A stretch of 61,204 nt of DNA, taken from assembly GCA_964410665.1 (NCBI GenBank), contig CAYPIE010000027.1:1-61204 (forward strand), in the 5' to 3' direction. A program made the position numbers and the translations under genes. Source of the stretch: CAYPIE01 sp964410665 (GTDB lineage Bacteria; Planctomycetota; Planctomycetia; Gemmatales; Gemmataceae). Of this stretch, positions 52,101 through 60,033 are shown piece by piece (position 1 is the first letter of the stretch; every line of letters begins with the position of its first letter). The notes below the pieces were generated by a model, which had not been told where the DNA came from, did not search any database, and saw only the letters and a program-made list of their open reading frames with translations.

Positions 52101-55100
52101 AGCGATCGACACCAGTACCTCCGGTTGGACCTTGCTTAAGTCCTGCTCATCCAGCCCTGCGGTACTATCGACGTAGCCACGGACAACTTCGGGCAGAGTA
52201 TCCGCTCGGGCCACCAGGGGTTGCAAAATGTCGAGTGCTTTGGGGTAATCCCGATATCCCACCGCCAACAGCCCAAAGCGAGCCTGCAGTCGGGCATCGC
52301 CGATGTTGTTGGCCATCAAGCGTTCGAAGAACGACTGCGCCTGCTGCACCTCGGTACGATACTCCGTCAGCTTTTCGGAGATCCGTTGAGCTTGTAGGTC
52401 ACCCGGGTTGGCTGCCAAGTAAGCCTGGGCGTGTCGTTCAGCCGGACCGATCTTGTTCTCCAGGCCGTTGGCCAACAGCAGCGTCCAGCGGGCCTTTCCA
52501 TCCAAGGCCTCGGTGGGGACATCGGCAAACAGATTGATCACATCCCCAGATCGCTTCAAGGAAAGCAGCAAACCCGCCATCTCGTCGCGAACGGTAAGTT
52601 CGTTGGGGTAACGTTGCACATACAGATCATAATAACTCAATGCGGAGTCGAGGCTTCCTTCGATAACATCGGCCCGAGCGGAATGGAGGAGGAAGTTGCG
52701 ACGCACATCTTCGGTCTCCCGGCCATCCTTAATCATCCGCTTGCTTTCTTCCAGTAGTTGCAGATCGGACGGCGGAATTTCGGCACTCATGCTGACGTTG
52801 GTCGCCAACCAGGCAGCAATCGACTGCTGCTCGGAAGTTTGATCGACCCGCGATAGAGCATCGAACAGCAGGATCATCCGATCCTCATCCACATAGAAAT
52901 CACGCGTCGTGTTCTCAAAATAAATCGTTTCAAGCCGATCCAGATCCGCCGCGGTCACCGGTCGGTCCGACTGTGCGAGTTGCCGCAGGAAGAAGTCGTC
53001 CGAATAGTACAGTCGCTGCAGGAAGAACGAACCAACCACTAACAGCAGCGACATCAGCGTGATCGAGAACAGATGGCCCCCATAGGGCACTTTCCGCTCG
53101 CCGCGTTGCGGCTTGAGGGCATTCGCGACCGGTTTCCAGTCGCTCTTCGAGGACAAAGCCTGGAATTTACTGCGGCCTTGGCTCTCGAACTGACTCGGTT
53201 CCAGCACCACACGTTGCAACGTGCGGCCTGCGAGCTGGATGGTCTGGCAGCGAAGAACTTTGGCGGTGCCAGCAATCTCACCCATGGGCGTGGCCAGCGC
53301 AAAATGAAACTGCGAGTTGGTCTCGAAACGTTGGTGGGTGTACGCGGAGAACGCCCGCTTATTGACATCTTGGGTGACGCAGGCGTACTCCCGAGCCACA
53401 CCATTCTCACCCATGGGCCTGAGCAACACCGGCAGATGGAAGTCTTCGCGCGGCAGTTGTCGCTTGGGTAACAGGGTGTGTTTGACCTTTCGACCAAGGG
53501 TCTTTTCGCGGGCCAAGGCATACGAGCGATACAGCATGGGCACGCCATAGCTAAGCGTGAAGCGATTGAGCGTATCGACCTGCTGAGGTTGGAGGTCCAG
53601 AAACTCCAAGCCATGGCGATAGCCACCGACAATGCCTGCCTCAAATTGGCCGTTGTTATCCATTGGGCTCGACCAGACAATCTTGGCCGTGCAATGGAAT
53701 TCTTGATCCTGCCAACGAATGATCAGTTGTACTTGGCTCTCCGGAGCGATCGGCTCGTAGGTTACCAGGGACGTGCCAGTTTCACTCAGGTCCATGGTGA
53801 GGCCAGCTCGGGGAGCGCTGAGGTTCCCATCAACCATCACTGACTGATACGACACCGGTAGCTGGACCACATGGCGATAAGAGTAGCGTTTATCATCCGG
53901 CCACAGCGAACGATAGATCACCGTCCCGGCCAGGGACATATGGAAGATCGACCAGACCGTTGCAAGGATCGGTTTGATATGGTCGAAGCTAATCCCTTGG
54001 ATGATCGGTAACCAGCCCCAGACAATCGCCGTAACACTCACCAAGATGAGAATGATATGCGGCATGATATACGGCAGTGTACTATTGGACTGTCGTCCCC
54101 GTTTGCTGGTGACGACAAAACGCCGGGTCCCTTGGCGAAGCATGGTTCTTAAGCTGGCTTTAAACATGGTCCAGAAGGTGGCCATGTTGAACAACTCACC
54201 ATTCCAGAACGAAGCAAAGCCATTGCCGATGATTTTGGTGCCAAACACCGACACCGACAAATAGATGGCCATGATGATCCCGAGGGTCCAACTGAACTCA
54301 CGCACCGGCGGGACACCCGTGAACAGCATCAGGATTGGGGTGGCGTAGATCGCGACTTTGAACACCCCACTAGTCCAGTGAAACATTGAGCCGAAGTAGC
54401 TTAGTCGCTGGGCTAGAGTGAGACCCTTCATGAACAACGGCATGTCAAAGGCCATGATGCTCATGTTGCCCATCGCCCAACGCAACCGCTGGGAGTGGAA
54501 GGTGGTGACGTCCGGAGCGGCTTGACCGGAGATCAGGCGTTCGCTGATGGCTTTGGACTTCCAGCCTTGGGCATTAATCCGCATGCCGGTGTGCAAGTCT
54601 TCCGTAATCGTCTCGGTGGCAATCCCACCGACATCCTCCAAGGCTTTGCGGCGGAACATGACCGCACTGCCGGCAAAGATCGGGCAATTGAAGTGGTTAC
54701 GGCCGAGCTGAATCACATGATAAAACAGTTGGCCCTCATCCCAGTAATAACCCTTTTTGTGGTCGTGCCGAGCCTGGAAGGAATCGAAGTTATAAAATGC
54801 GTGTGGTGTTTGAACATAACCAAGTTTAGGATCGTTGAAGTACCCCAGGATCCGCGTAATAAAGTGGGGTTCCGGGACGTGGTCGGCATCGAGCACGATG
54901 ACGAATTCGCCGTCGGTGTGATCCAACGCATGGTTGAGGTTCCCTGCCTTATTGTGCATGTTGTCCGGACGAGTGATGTAAGTGACGCCAAGCTCAGCAC
55001 AGAGAGCTTTGAGTTGCTTGGCCCGAGCCTTGGCTGCTGCCGCCTTGTCCGGGTCGGGATCGTAGACCTTTTGGTCGGTCCCCCCATCATCGCACAAGAA

Positions 55101-55427
55101 TGTACGATGCGGGTAATCGATACTGATACAGGCTTGTAGGGTCGCGCGGAGCAGGGCCACATCTTCGTTGTAGGTGGGCACCAACACATCGACCGTTTTC
55201 CCTTCAGGAACCGGCGGGATCGGCGGTTCTTCAATTTCCCACACTTGCAAAAAATACAGCAATAGTGAGATCACGCCAAAGCTTTCCCCCAGAAGGAGGA
55301 AAAACGAGGCAAAGACTGCGTACGGCGAAGTCAAATTGAGAGTGAAAAAGATTCGATATCCTAAATAAAATAAGGATACGAATATCGACACGAGGATAAT
55401 CAGTTTACGCCAAATCGAACGGTTCAT
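49110..55427 (-). CDS. Cellulose-synthase-like glycosyltransferase (GT2) fused to PilZ and TPR domains
   Basis: 2105 residues. Two N-terminal membrane helices (about 8-30 and 36-60) precede a processive GT2 domain with D113-D-G, D180-A-D, TED 275-277 and Q313-R-L-R-W317, the catalytic set of BcsA. Further membrane helices lie between 350 and 505. A PilZ domain follows, with c-di-GMP-binding R514-Y-S-Y-R518 and D546-L-S-E-T-G551; a second PilZ-like region may cover 650-760. Another membrane segment (near 805-825) leads to about 1250 residues of TPR helices, which should be periplasmic. This joins in one chain what BcsA and BcsC (or Alg8-Alg44-AlgK) do separately. It likely makes and guides a beta-glycan under c-di-GMP control. 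No outer-membrane barrel is visible at the C-terminus. Confidence 0.87.
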   Translation of the reverse strand: MNRSIWRKLIILVSIFVSLFYLGYRIFFTLNLTSPYAVFASFFLLLGESFGVISLLLYFLQVWEIEEPPIPPVPEGKTVDVLVPTYNEDVALLRATLQACISIDYPHRTFLCDDGGTDQKVYDPDPDKAAAAKARAKQLKALCAELGVTYITRPDNMHNKAGNLNHALDHTDGEFVIVLDADHVPEPHFITRILGYFNDPKLGYVQTPHAFYNFDSFQARHDHKKGYYWDEGQLFYHVIQLGRNHFNCPIFAGSAVMFRRKALEDVGGIATETITEDLHTGMRINAQGWKSKAISERLISGQAAPDVTTFHSQRLRWAMGNMSIMAFDMPLFMKGLTLAQRLSYFGSMFHWTSGVFKVAIYATPILMLFTGVPPVREFSWTLGIIMAIYLSVSVFGTKIIGNGFASFWNGELFNMATFWTMFKASLRTMLRQGTRRFVVTSKRGRQSNSTLPYIMPHIILILVSVTAIVWGWLPIIQGISFDHIKPILATVWSIFHMSLAGTVIYRSLWPDDKRYSYRHVVQLPVSYQSVMVDGNLSAPRAGLTMDLSETGTSLVTYEPIAPESQVQLIIRWQDQEFHCTAKIVWSSPMDNNGQFEAGIVGGYRHGLEFLDLQPQQVDTLNRFTLSYGVPMLYRSYALAREKTLGRKVKHTLLPKRQLPREDFHLPVLLRPMGENGVAREYACVTQDVNKRAFSAYTHQRFETNSQFHFALATPMGEIAGTAKVLRCQTIQLAGRTLQRVVLEPSQFESQGRSKFQALSSKSDWKPVANALKPQRGERKVPYGGHLFSITLMSLLLVVGSFFLQRLYYSDDFFLRQLAQSDRPVTAADLDRLETIYFENTTRDFYVDEDRMILLFDALSRVDQTSEQQSIAAWLATNVSMSAEIPPSDLQLLEESKRMIKDGRETEDVRRNFLLHSARADVIEGSLDSALSYYDLYVQRYPNELTVRDEMAGLLLSLKRSGDVINLFADVPTEALDGKARWTLLLANGLENKIGPAERHAQAYLAANPGDLQAQRISEKLTEYRTEVQQAQSFFERLMANNIGDARLQARFGLLAVGYRDYPKALDILQPLVARADTLPEVVRGYVDSTAGLDEQDLSKVQPEVLVSIARSLEANSEFTIDQSFLNRLGWSLQRMGLIERSAEVYRRALTMQPNDPELYRKLLGLYLESRQFNEALALLDREGDDPETEYLWVSIQLAQQNFDEAERSCEKILAQNPFDTRARRLMANVLTSQKNFDGALVILEQLDKEKPGQEELRTDLANLKLYTKRYAEALKGYEELFEMTPDDREVWQGFIDAAAGVITSDGVLSDAQKNHLVRIAKELLLNPGDNPTMLARMGWVLSQTGERDRALALVDQAAALKPTDATVRREIAAVYASMEQFDKALATVEGLPQEIEDRFRAVAFHERAGEYAKAVEICKAIVATHEPNRATDLQAAEAVDRARDMIFGLHIAAEEYELAQEFFASELLNNPGDENIQMRAAQIAQYSGNYSDALARFEGLVKANPKDTTRWSGFIDAVAASIDANQSTEMPLNSSQKSMTEELADKMLARTDVKAQDLPSMASLAWVMAKLKENERADQLVKVVVEHNPSQPEVRHQIAGVLGTLGKFDEAIAMYQKQTNLTPKEQLELTRLLTAKQDFEGAEQTLRQLLEQIPSSVGPQRPEDVNLQREAQNLLVDVLVWNQKYVLASAELEKLITQYPSEESFHARHAQLELWQQKSQSAVEEYTLLLEQDINHPEWWVDFINAASASSSVEVATSAPILPLKTARVAVQLSQHKELVPLLTQTRQQEEQRLRKEGSWPEDALPVQEHVAIALTRLSQVLHRAGGVYPSINKQVAPTEIALQAAALQPKDVGIRRELAGTLSSLQETRVARSLLEGIPHTQEDKLLLSNLFAAEQNFPAAEAVLRELLQEQPNSSEARLQLAQVLSWYSQADERWMQKTSEAVSLYAALIKLRPDDLLLRKAYGDALLKLGQYPQALEQIQLVLSQNRNQPEHWLKFIDAAAGTVQQKVPLNQSHQSIANVIYAAEETQPSLQADYLARFASVMRALRQYDRAVQLLQRSIKKDKTNAESKLRLAQMLSEMGRFAEADYYYQTILSNQVSLNR

Positions 55428-55855
55428 CGGGGGTTGACTCCCTTGCCTGAGGCAGAAAATCGGGGATGGAGGGAAAACTCCGGGGCTGCTACTCAGCTCC
55501 CAGCGTCTCTCCAGGGGAGGATGTTGGGAGTATAGAATCAAAGATCATGCTTGTCGAGAGGAATTTTGTCACGGATGAATAATTTATTTTAAGCAGAAGA
55601 TAATGCAACGCATCCCCCGCGACCCTGTTGGCAGAACCGTGGGTGATGCTGTGGTGGTAGAATGATGGGGTCCTGGGAACCAACGCCAGGCTGGGGGGAT
55701 TAATTCAGTCTAGAATAGAAAAAATACGGCATCGACTAAGTTTGGGACGAGGAAATTGGCAAGAGGGTTCCAGAGAATTCGCATAATCCGCCGATAACGA
55801 AGTAGCTGGTCAATTTATCGGCGATTTACCCTTTCTGCGAAACGAGGAAAGCGGC
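55428..55855. other. AT-rich divergent promoter region
   Basis: A 428-bp gap between divergent genes, visibly richer in A/T near 55560-55600 and 55700-55740 than its surroundings. It holds the promoter given separately for the glycosyltransferase gene. For the opposite gene there is a TAGAAT hexamer near 55711 but no matching -35. Confidence 0.5.
55529..55557 (-). promoter_or_regulatory. Candidate sigma-70 promoter for the GT2-TPR gene
   Basis: On the minus strand TCGACA (55557-55552) and TATACT (55534-55529) are separated by exactly 17 bp, five of six consensus bases each. The predicted transcript start is about 95 bp before the ATG. Confidence 0.6.
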
Positions 55856-57082
55856 ATGCGAACCTTCCCAGTATTCCTGTTGGGCCTCACCTTCGTCGGC
55901 CCTACCGTCCCCATCGATGCCCAAACCTCTCATGCCACGAGTCCTCCGCTGAGTCGCTACCATGTGCGATCCCCGGAAACACCCCTCGTCTTGGAACCAC
56001 TCCCGGTCATCCCACCGCAACACCCGGTCCCAGGCTATGCCACCCTGCCCAACGAACCTTCGGGGGATACGATCGTCCCTTGTCCGCCTCCGGTCGTGTC
56101 GAACCAGCCGAGTTGGATGTGCGGTCCCAACCGGCATCAACCCGAGCCGTGTTGGACTGGGATTCTCAACGACTCTCCTTGTGACAACATCCATGCGAGC
56201 CAGGCCTTGGACCGAACCGAGATTTTTTCCTGCAAGCCGAGACGCTTTAAGCGGCGACGTCCGCGAGAGGTCGCTGCTGACCCGTCTTCTGGCTACGCTG
56301 CCTTCAGTGACTGTGGTGCCGAATTCCTTTCCCAATCGGTCGTTGATCGCACACCGAGTCGACACGGGACGCGTTGGCTGCGCCGGGATTCCTTAGATGT
56401 TTGTGCCAGCAACAATGGCGCGGAGCTGCTGCATCGGCCCTTGAATTGGCCGTGCATGAGCAAGAATGGCGTGCAACTGTTTCACCACAAACCGTATTTA
56501 CCCTGCCCTAGTGACAAGGGCGTGCAACTGTTTCACCGACCCGTGTATATGCCATGTCCCAGTGACAAGGGCGTGCAGCTGATGGCCCACAGTGTGTTTC
56601 TCCCCTGTCCGAGTCCGAACAAGCCTCAGCTGCAGTGGCCTCCACGGCCGATTTATCCGATCCGCCACAAGAAAGCCGACCGTTCGCGTCCGGGCTGGTT
56701 GTCGTCCGTGGTGGGCGGCTCGATCTTTAGTGGTGGCCGCACCTCGCGTTGCGCCAACGCCACCTGTACCACCCACCTTGCCTGCGATCATCGATCTGAT
56801 GGGACCCACCCCCCGTGCCCGCCGTGCCCACCCGAAGTCTCCTGTCCCACCGGTGTGTACTACCCAGGCGCGGTACTGGACGGCGAACTCATCCAGGAAG
56901 CAATTGCCGTCGAATCGATCGCCGACGGAGCAAGTACGCTGGCGGGTGAGCCCACCGCTCCGGTCGACCAGCCTTCGCCCTATCTGCCCAACCAAGTGGT
57001 ACCGGTTCAGCCGCCCCCCGTGCCGCCGACCACAAGCTTGGAGGCGTCGATGCCCCCAGTCGACCCTGCGCGAGGCCGCTGA
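55856..57082 (+). CDS. Secreted Cys/Pro-rich protein with six 17-residue repeats
   Basis: 408 residues. A signal peptide (TFPVFLLGLTFVGPTVPIDA) is followed by a Pro-rich region, then six contiguous repeats of exactly 17 residues at 154-255. The later four read G-V/A-Q/E-L-x-H/A-x-P/S-x-x-x-P-C-P/M-S-x-x; the first two are more diverged. Repeats 4 to 6 are nearly identical at the DNA level, so recent duplication is likely. A second cysteine-rich part (CANATCTTHLACDH, CPPCPPEVSCP) follows, then a Pro/Thr tail. It is probably a disulfide-linked surface or wall protein. No known family recognised. Confidence 0.65.
   Translation: MRTFPVFLLGLTFVGPTVPIDAQTSHATSPPLSRYHVRSPETPLVLEPLPVIPPQHPVPGYATLPNEPSGDTIVPCPPPVVSNQPSWMCGPNRHQPEPCWTGILNDSPCDNIHASQALDRTEIFSCKPRRFKRRRPREVAADPSSGYAAFSDCGAEFLSQSVVDRTPSRHGTRWLRRDSLDVCASNNGAELLHRPLNWPCMSKNGVQLFHHKPYLPCPSDKGVQLFHRPVYMPCPSDKGVQLMAHSVFLPCPSPNKPQLQWPPRPIYPIRHKKADRSRPGWLSSVVGGSIFSGGRTSRCANATCTTHLACDHRSDGTHPPCPPCPPEVSCPTGVYYPGAVLDGELIQEAIAVESIADGASTLAGEPTAPVDQPSPYLPNQVVPVQPPPVPPTTSLEASMPPVDPARGR
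56315..56620 (+). repeat. 51-bp coding tandem repeat, six units
   Basis: Six 51-bp units encode the 17-residue repeats of the Cys/Pro-rich protein, with uninterrupted phase. GACAAGGGCGTGCA(A/G)CTG recurs nearly exactly in the last two units. Confidence 0.8.
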
Positions 57083-57134
57083 ATCGTCGGACGCTTGAGA
57101 TTATGGTCCGGTCGCGATACCATGCTTGCGGACA

Positions 57135-57155
57135 GCGGCGTTAGCCGCCCTTTTT
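57135..57155 (+). terminator. Rho-independent terminator
   Basis: GCGGC-GTTA-GCCGC, a 5-bp stem with a 4-nt loop, followed by CC and five T. It lies 52 bp after the repeat-protein stop and 25 bp before ychF, so it insulates the two genes. Confidence 0.7.
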
Positions 57156-57179
57156 CTTGGTCAGACCTGCTGAGATCCC

Positions 57180-58283
57180 ATGCTGCAAGCTGGTATTGTC
57201 GGACTGCCGAACGTCGGAAAAAGTACTTTGTTTAACGCCCTGACCCGGACCCGTAAGGCGGAGGCGGCGAACTACCCCTTCTGTACCATCGAACCCAATG
57301 TCGGTGTCGTCGAAGTCCCCGATGACCGACTGGCCAAACTTGCAGTCATTGCCAAGACCAATCGTCTGATTCCCGCAGCCATCGAATTTGTCGATATCGC
57401 CGGTTTGGTCGCGGGTGCGTCCAAAGGGGAGGGCTTGGGGAACAAGTTTCTGGCCAACATTCGTGAGGTCGATGCGATCGTGCACGTGGTCCGCTGCTTC
57501 ATCGATGATGATGTCATCCATGCGATGGGCACTGTCGATCCGATCCGCGATATTGAGATCATCAATACCGAGCTGGTCTTGGCCGACCTGGAGTCGGCCC
57601 AAAATCAGTTGCAGAAATGGTCCAAGAAAACCCGAACCGGTGATCCGGAGGCCAAAGCGCATGTTGCCTTGCTCGAACGGGTCGTCGGGCATTGCGATCA
57701 GAACAAGCCGGTCGTCACCCTCGAAGCCAACGATCTCGAGCAGGCCATGCTCAAAAGCTATAATCTCTTAACCGCCAAGCGGGTCCTCTATGCGTGTAAT
57801 GTCGCAGAGCACGAACTGGCCGACGGCGCCAACAACTCGTTTGTCCAAGAGGTCGCCCGTTGGGCGGAGGAGCACCACGGCGCGGATTATTGTGTATTAT
57901 GTGCGAGCGTTGAGGCAGAACTCGGTGAACTCGAGCCGGAGGAAGCCAAAGAATATCTCGAGGGACTTGGGGTCCAGGATAGCGGCGTCACCCAGCTCAT
58001 CCGGGCCGCCTACCGTTTACTCGGCCTCGCGAGCTACTTTACTGCCGGCGAAAAGGAAGCACGTGCCTGGACATTTTCGGTAGGCATGAAAGCACCCCAG
58101 TGTGCTGGGGTGATCCATACCGACTTTGAGAAGAAGTTCATCAAAGCCGAGATCGTCTCCTATGACGATCTCATCGCGGCGGGTTCGATCGCTGCCGCCA
58201 AGGCGGCCGGTAAATATCGTCTGGAAGGAAAAGACTACGAATTCAAAGATGGCGATGTTGCCTTGTTCAAAGTGGGGGGATAG
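57180..58283 (+). CDS. ychF: Ribosome-binding ATPase YchF
   Basis: A 367-residue Obg-family P-loop protein that binds ribosomes and, unlike most of the family, prefers ATP. G1 GLPNVGKST, the NYPFCTIEPN switch, G3 DIAGLVAGASKGEGLGN, and the G4 site N-V-A-E (in place of NKxD) are characteristic. The C-terminal TGS domain carries AWTFSVGMKAPQCAGVIHTDFEKKFIKAEI. It is implicated in oxidative stress and translation quality control in other bacteria. The ATG at 57180 is preceded by a terminator rather than another gene. The last 17 bp overlap the convergent PfkB gene. Confidence 0.95.
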   Translation: MLQAGIVGLPNVGKSTLFNALTRTRKAEAANYPFCTIEPNVGVVEVPDDRLAKLAVIAKTNRLIPAAIEFVDIAGLVAGASKGEGLGNKFLANIREVDAIVHVVRCFIDDDVIHAMGTVDPIRDIEIINTELVLADLESAQNQLQKWSKKTRTGDPEAKAHVALLERVVGHCDQNKPVVTLEANDLEQAMLKSYNLLTAKRVLYACNVAEHELADGANNSFVQEVARWAEEHHGADYCVLCASVEAELGELEPEEAKEYLEGLGVQDSGVTQLIRAAYRLLGLASYFTAGEKEARAWTFSVGMKAPQCAGVIHTDFEKKFIKAEIVSYDDLIAAGSIAAAKAAGKYRLEGKDYEFKDGDVALFKVGG

Positions 58284-59187
58284 GTCCCTTTTCACTCGAA
58301 ATCACTTCATGCAACGGGCCCCAACGACTCACTGCCAACGCCCCCAGACGAGCCGCGTACGCTGCAGCTCGCACCGGATCATTGCCCTGGCCAAACGCTG
58401 CTAAGAAGCCCGCTAGAAAGGCATCACCAGCACCGGTGGGGTCGACGAGCTGAGCCGGGCTAGCGGGTACGGATGCCACCGTGCCCGGTGCGTGCAGACG
58501 ACAACCCGCCGATCCCAGGGTTTCAATCACAATCTCCAGATTAAATACTTTCACCCATTGTTCTGTGCTCGACTCGAGCCTCTGCTCCAAGGCGGCGACC
58601 TCATCTTGATTGCCGACCAACCAGTCGGCGAGGGTAAGAATCTCGCGGACCTGATGCCCCGCCTCTTCATAGGACAGCGAATGGATGCTGACCACCGTTT
58701 TGGCCCGTTCAGAAACCCGGACCAGCGCCTCCCGAAGGAAGTCGAGATGGTTGACTGCCAGATAGACCACTCCGTACTCGGAGTCATCCATCAGCCATCG
58801 CTCGAGTTCTAAGAGATGTTTGGGATCTTGGCCCAATTCCACACCTGGGGCATAGTACGTTTGCACCTGCGCACCATGGCGGAATTGCACAAAGCGACTC
58901 GCGGCCTTGCTCGGCTCGACGATACATGCCATTTGCAGGGTACCGTGCGACTGTTGCAGGAACCCGGTTGCCGCCAGATCGTCTCCGACCACCGTACCAA
59001 GTGTGGAGCGCACGCCGAGACTGGCAAGCAAGCGAGCGGTGTTGTACGCTTTACCGCCGATACTCTCGACCAGCGGCTCTAGCACAGCCAGTTCACCCTG
59101 CTGGGCAGCCCAGCTCACCGCGCCCAGCAGATCGCGGGTGACATCGCCAAGGACGAGAATCGGGGCCATTTGGGGTTGCCGCTCCAT
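58267..59187 (-). CDS. PfkB-family carbohydrate or nucleoside kinase
   Basis: 306 residues of the ribokinase/PfkB fold. The N-terminal LVLGDVTRDLLG strand, the IGGKAYNTARLLASLG sugar-binding motif and the C-terminal anion-hole motif DPTGAGDAF are present. It phosphorylates a sugar, nucleoside or related alcohol; substrate specificity is not readable. A GTG at 59223 opens the frame, but the ATG at 59187 has GGAG three bases before it and starts nearer the conserved core; the ATG at 59169 is a further option. The 3' end overlaps ychF by 17 bp. Confidence 0.85.
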   Translation of the reverse strand: MERQPQMAPILVLGDVTRDLLGAVSWAAQQGELAVLEPLVESIGGKAYNTARLLASLGVRSTLGTVVGDDLAATGFLQQSHGTLQMACIVEPSKAASRFVQFRHGAQVQTYYAPGVELGQDPKHLLELERWLMDDSEYGVVYLAVNHLDFLREALVRVSERAKTVVSIHSLSYEEAGHQVREILTLADWLVGNQDEVAALEQRLESSTEQWVKVFNLEIVIETLGSAGCRLHAPGTVASVPASPAQLVDPTGAGDAFLAGFLAAFGQGNDPVRAAAYAARLGALAVSRWGPLHEVISSEKGPIPPL

Positions 59188-59491
59188 GGGCTCCGCAGAA
59201 GAGTCACAACTTCGATTTGCCACCGGACCAATCGAATGAAACCAGGCGAGCAGTGATTGAAATTACAGAAACTAAATACTTATACATTAAAATTTATTCT
59301 TCAATCTCTGTGTACCCTCCCGACGATGGATTGAAGATGGCCAGTGTGATGTGAATCGACAACCGACCTGTTGACCGAGTTTGCCACGATCCACCGCCTT
59401 GATTCGAGCTTCGCCAACGCTGAGAATCGTCTGCGCAACCGGTCAGTACTGACCAACGAATTGTCGTACAAGCAGTCTGGAAAATGACCAG
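59188..59491. other. Intergenic region with AT-rich patch and palindrome
   Basis: About 300 bp between the PfkB kinase gene and tRNA-Arg. Around 59260-59310 lies an A/T-rich stretch that could hold the kinase promoter, although no clean -35/-10 pair is visible. At 59441-59454 is the perfect palindrome GGTCAGTACTGACC, of unknown role: an operator or a very short terminator for the tRNA. Confidence 0.4.
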
Positions 59492-59565
59492 TACCCCCAG
59501 CAGGATTCGAACCTGCAACCTAGTGCTTAGAAGGCACTTGCGCTATCCGGTTGCGCCATGGGGGC
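59492..59565 (-). tRNA. tRNA-Arg (anticodon TCT)
   Basis: A 74-nt cloverleaf on the minus strand. The acceptor stem GCCCCCA pairs with TGGGGGT (one G-T pair). The D arm is GCGC...GCGC with a 9-nt loop. The anticodon stem AGTGC/GCACT encloses CTTCTAA, so the anticodon at 34-36 is TCT, reading AGA. The T arm is GCAGG-TTCGAAT-CCTGC. The discriminator is A, and CCA is not encoded. Confidence 0.95.
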
Positions 59566-59577
59566 AAGAACACCCTC

Positions 59578-59583
59578 ATTGTA
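59578..59583 (-). promoter_or_regulatory. Candidate -10 element of tRNA-Arg
   Basis: TACAAT on the minus strand, 12 bases before the tRNA 5' end, a good match for a -10 hexamer. The expected -35 position holds only a weak match (TCGGAC, 17-bp spacer). Confidence 0.4.
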
Positions 59584-59618
59584 CTCGATGCCGCCCAAGC
59601 GTCCGAGGGTTCGCGCTG

Positions 59619-59972
59619 TCATTGACCAATTTGCGCTCGGAGCTGACCATACTGCCGATTGCTCGGCCGGCTCATAAGCCGTGTCTGAATCCCCTGGATC
59701 AACCGCGTAAACTCCGCCGTGTCCTCAGGTGAAAGATTCTGCATGGTCAAAAGTGCGTTCCCCAGCTGTGAGGCCAATACCCAGGCATTTGCTTCCTGAG
59801 CGGTAAAGCCACATTGAATCACTAGCTGGCGCTCGACATTCGGGGGGAGCTGCATTGTAAACCGTGCGGCTTCGGCAGGCTGGTGCTCCGCCAACTGCGC
59901 GGTCAAGGCCACCGCCGCCGTGCCAGCGACCGCGGCTTTCAGGGCATCCCGACGGTTGACATCTTCGGACAT
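59619..59972 (-). CDS. Small Tat-exported protein of unknown function
   Basis: 117 residues. N-R-R-D-A-L near the start, then a hydrophobic stretch (AAVAGTAAVALTAQL), is a twin-arginine signal. The mature part of about 85 residues is helical and Gln/Ala-rich, with one cysteine (IQCGFTAQEANAW). No family recognised. GGAG eight bases before ATG 59972 supports this start rather than the longer open frame. The thpR gene ends 61 bp upstream on the same strand. Confidence 0.6.
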   Translation of the reverse strand: MSEDVNRRDALKAAVAGTAAVALTAQLAEHQPAEAARFTMQLPPNVERQLVIQCGFTAQEANAWVLASQLGNALLTMQNLSPEDTAEFTRLIQGIQTRLMSRPSNRQYGQLRAQIGQ

Positions 59973-60033
59973 GGTGCGGGCTCCAACAGACTCCAAGAAG
60001 GAAACAACCAACAACGCTAGCCATTTTCATCGG

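Noticed and set aside
59492..59565. Integration site of a mobile element at the tRNA-Arg gene
   Set aside because: No integrase, no direct repeat of the tRNA 3' end and ordinary housekeeping genes on both sides.
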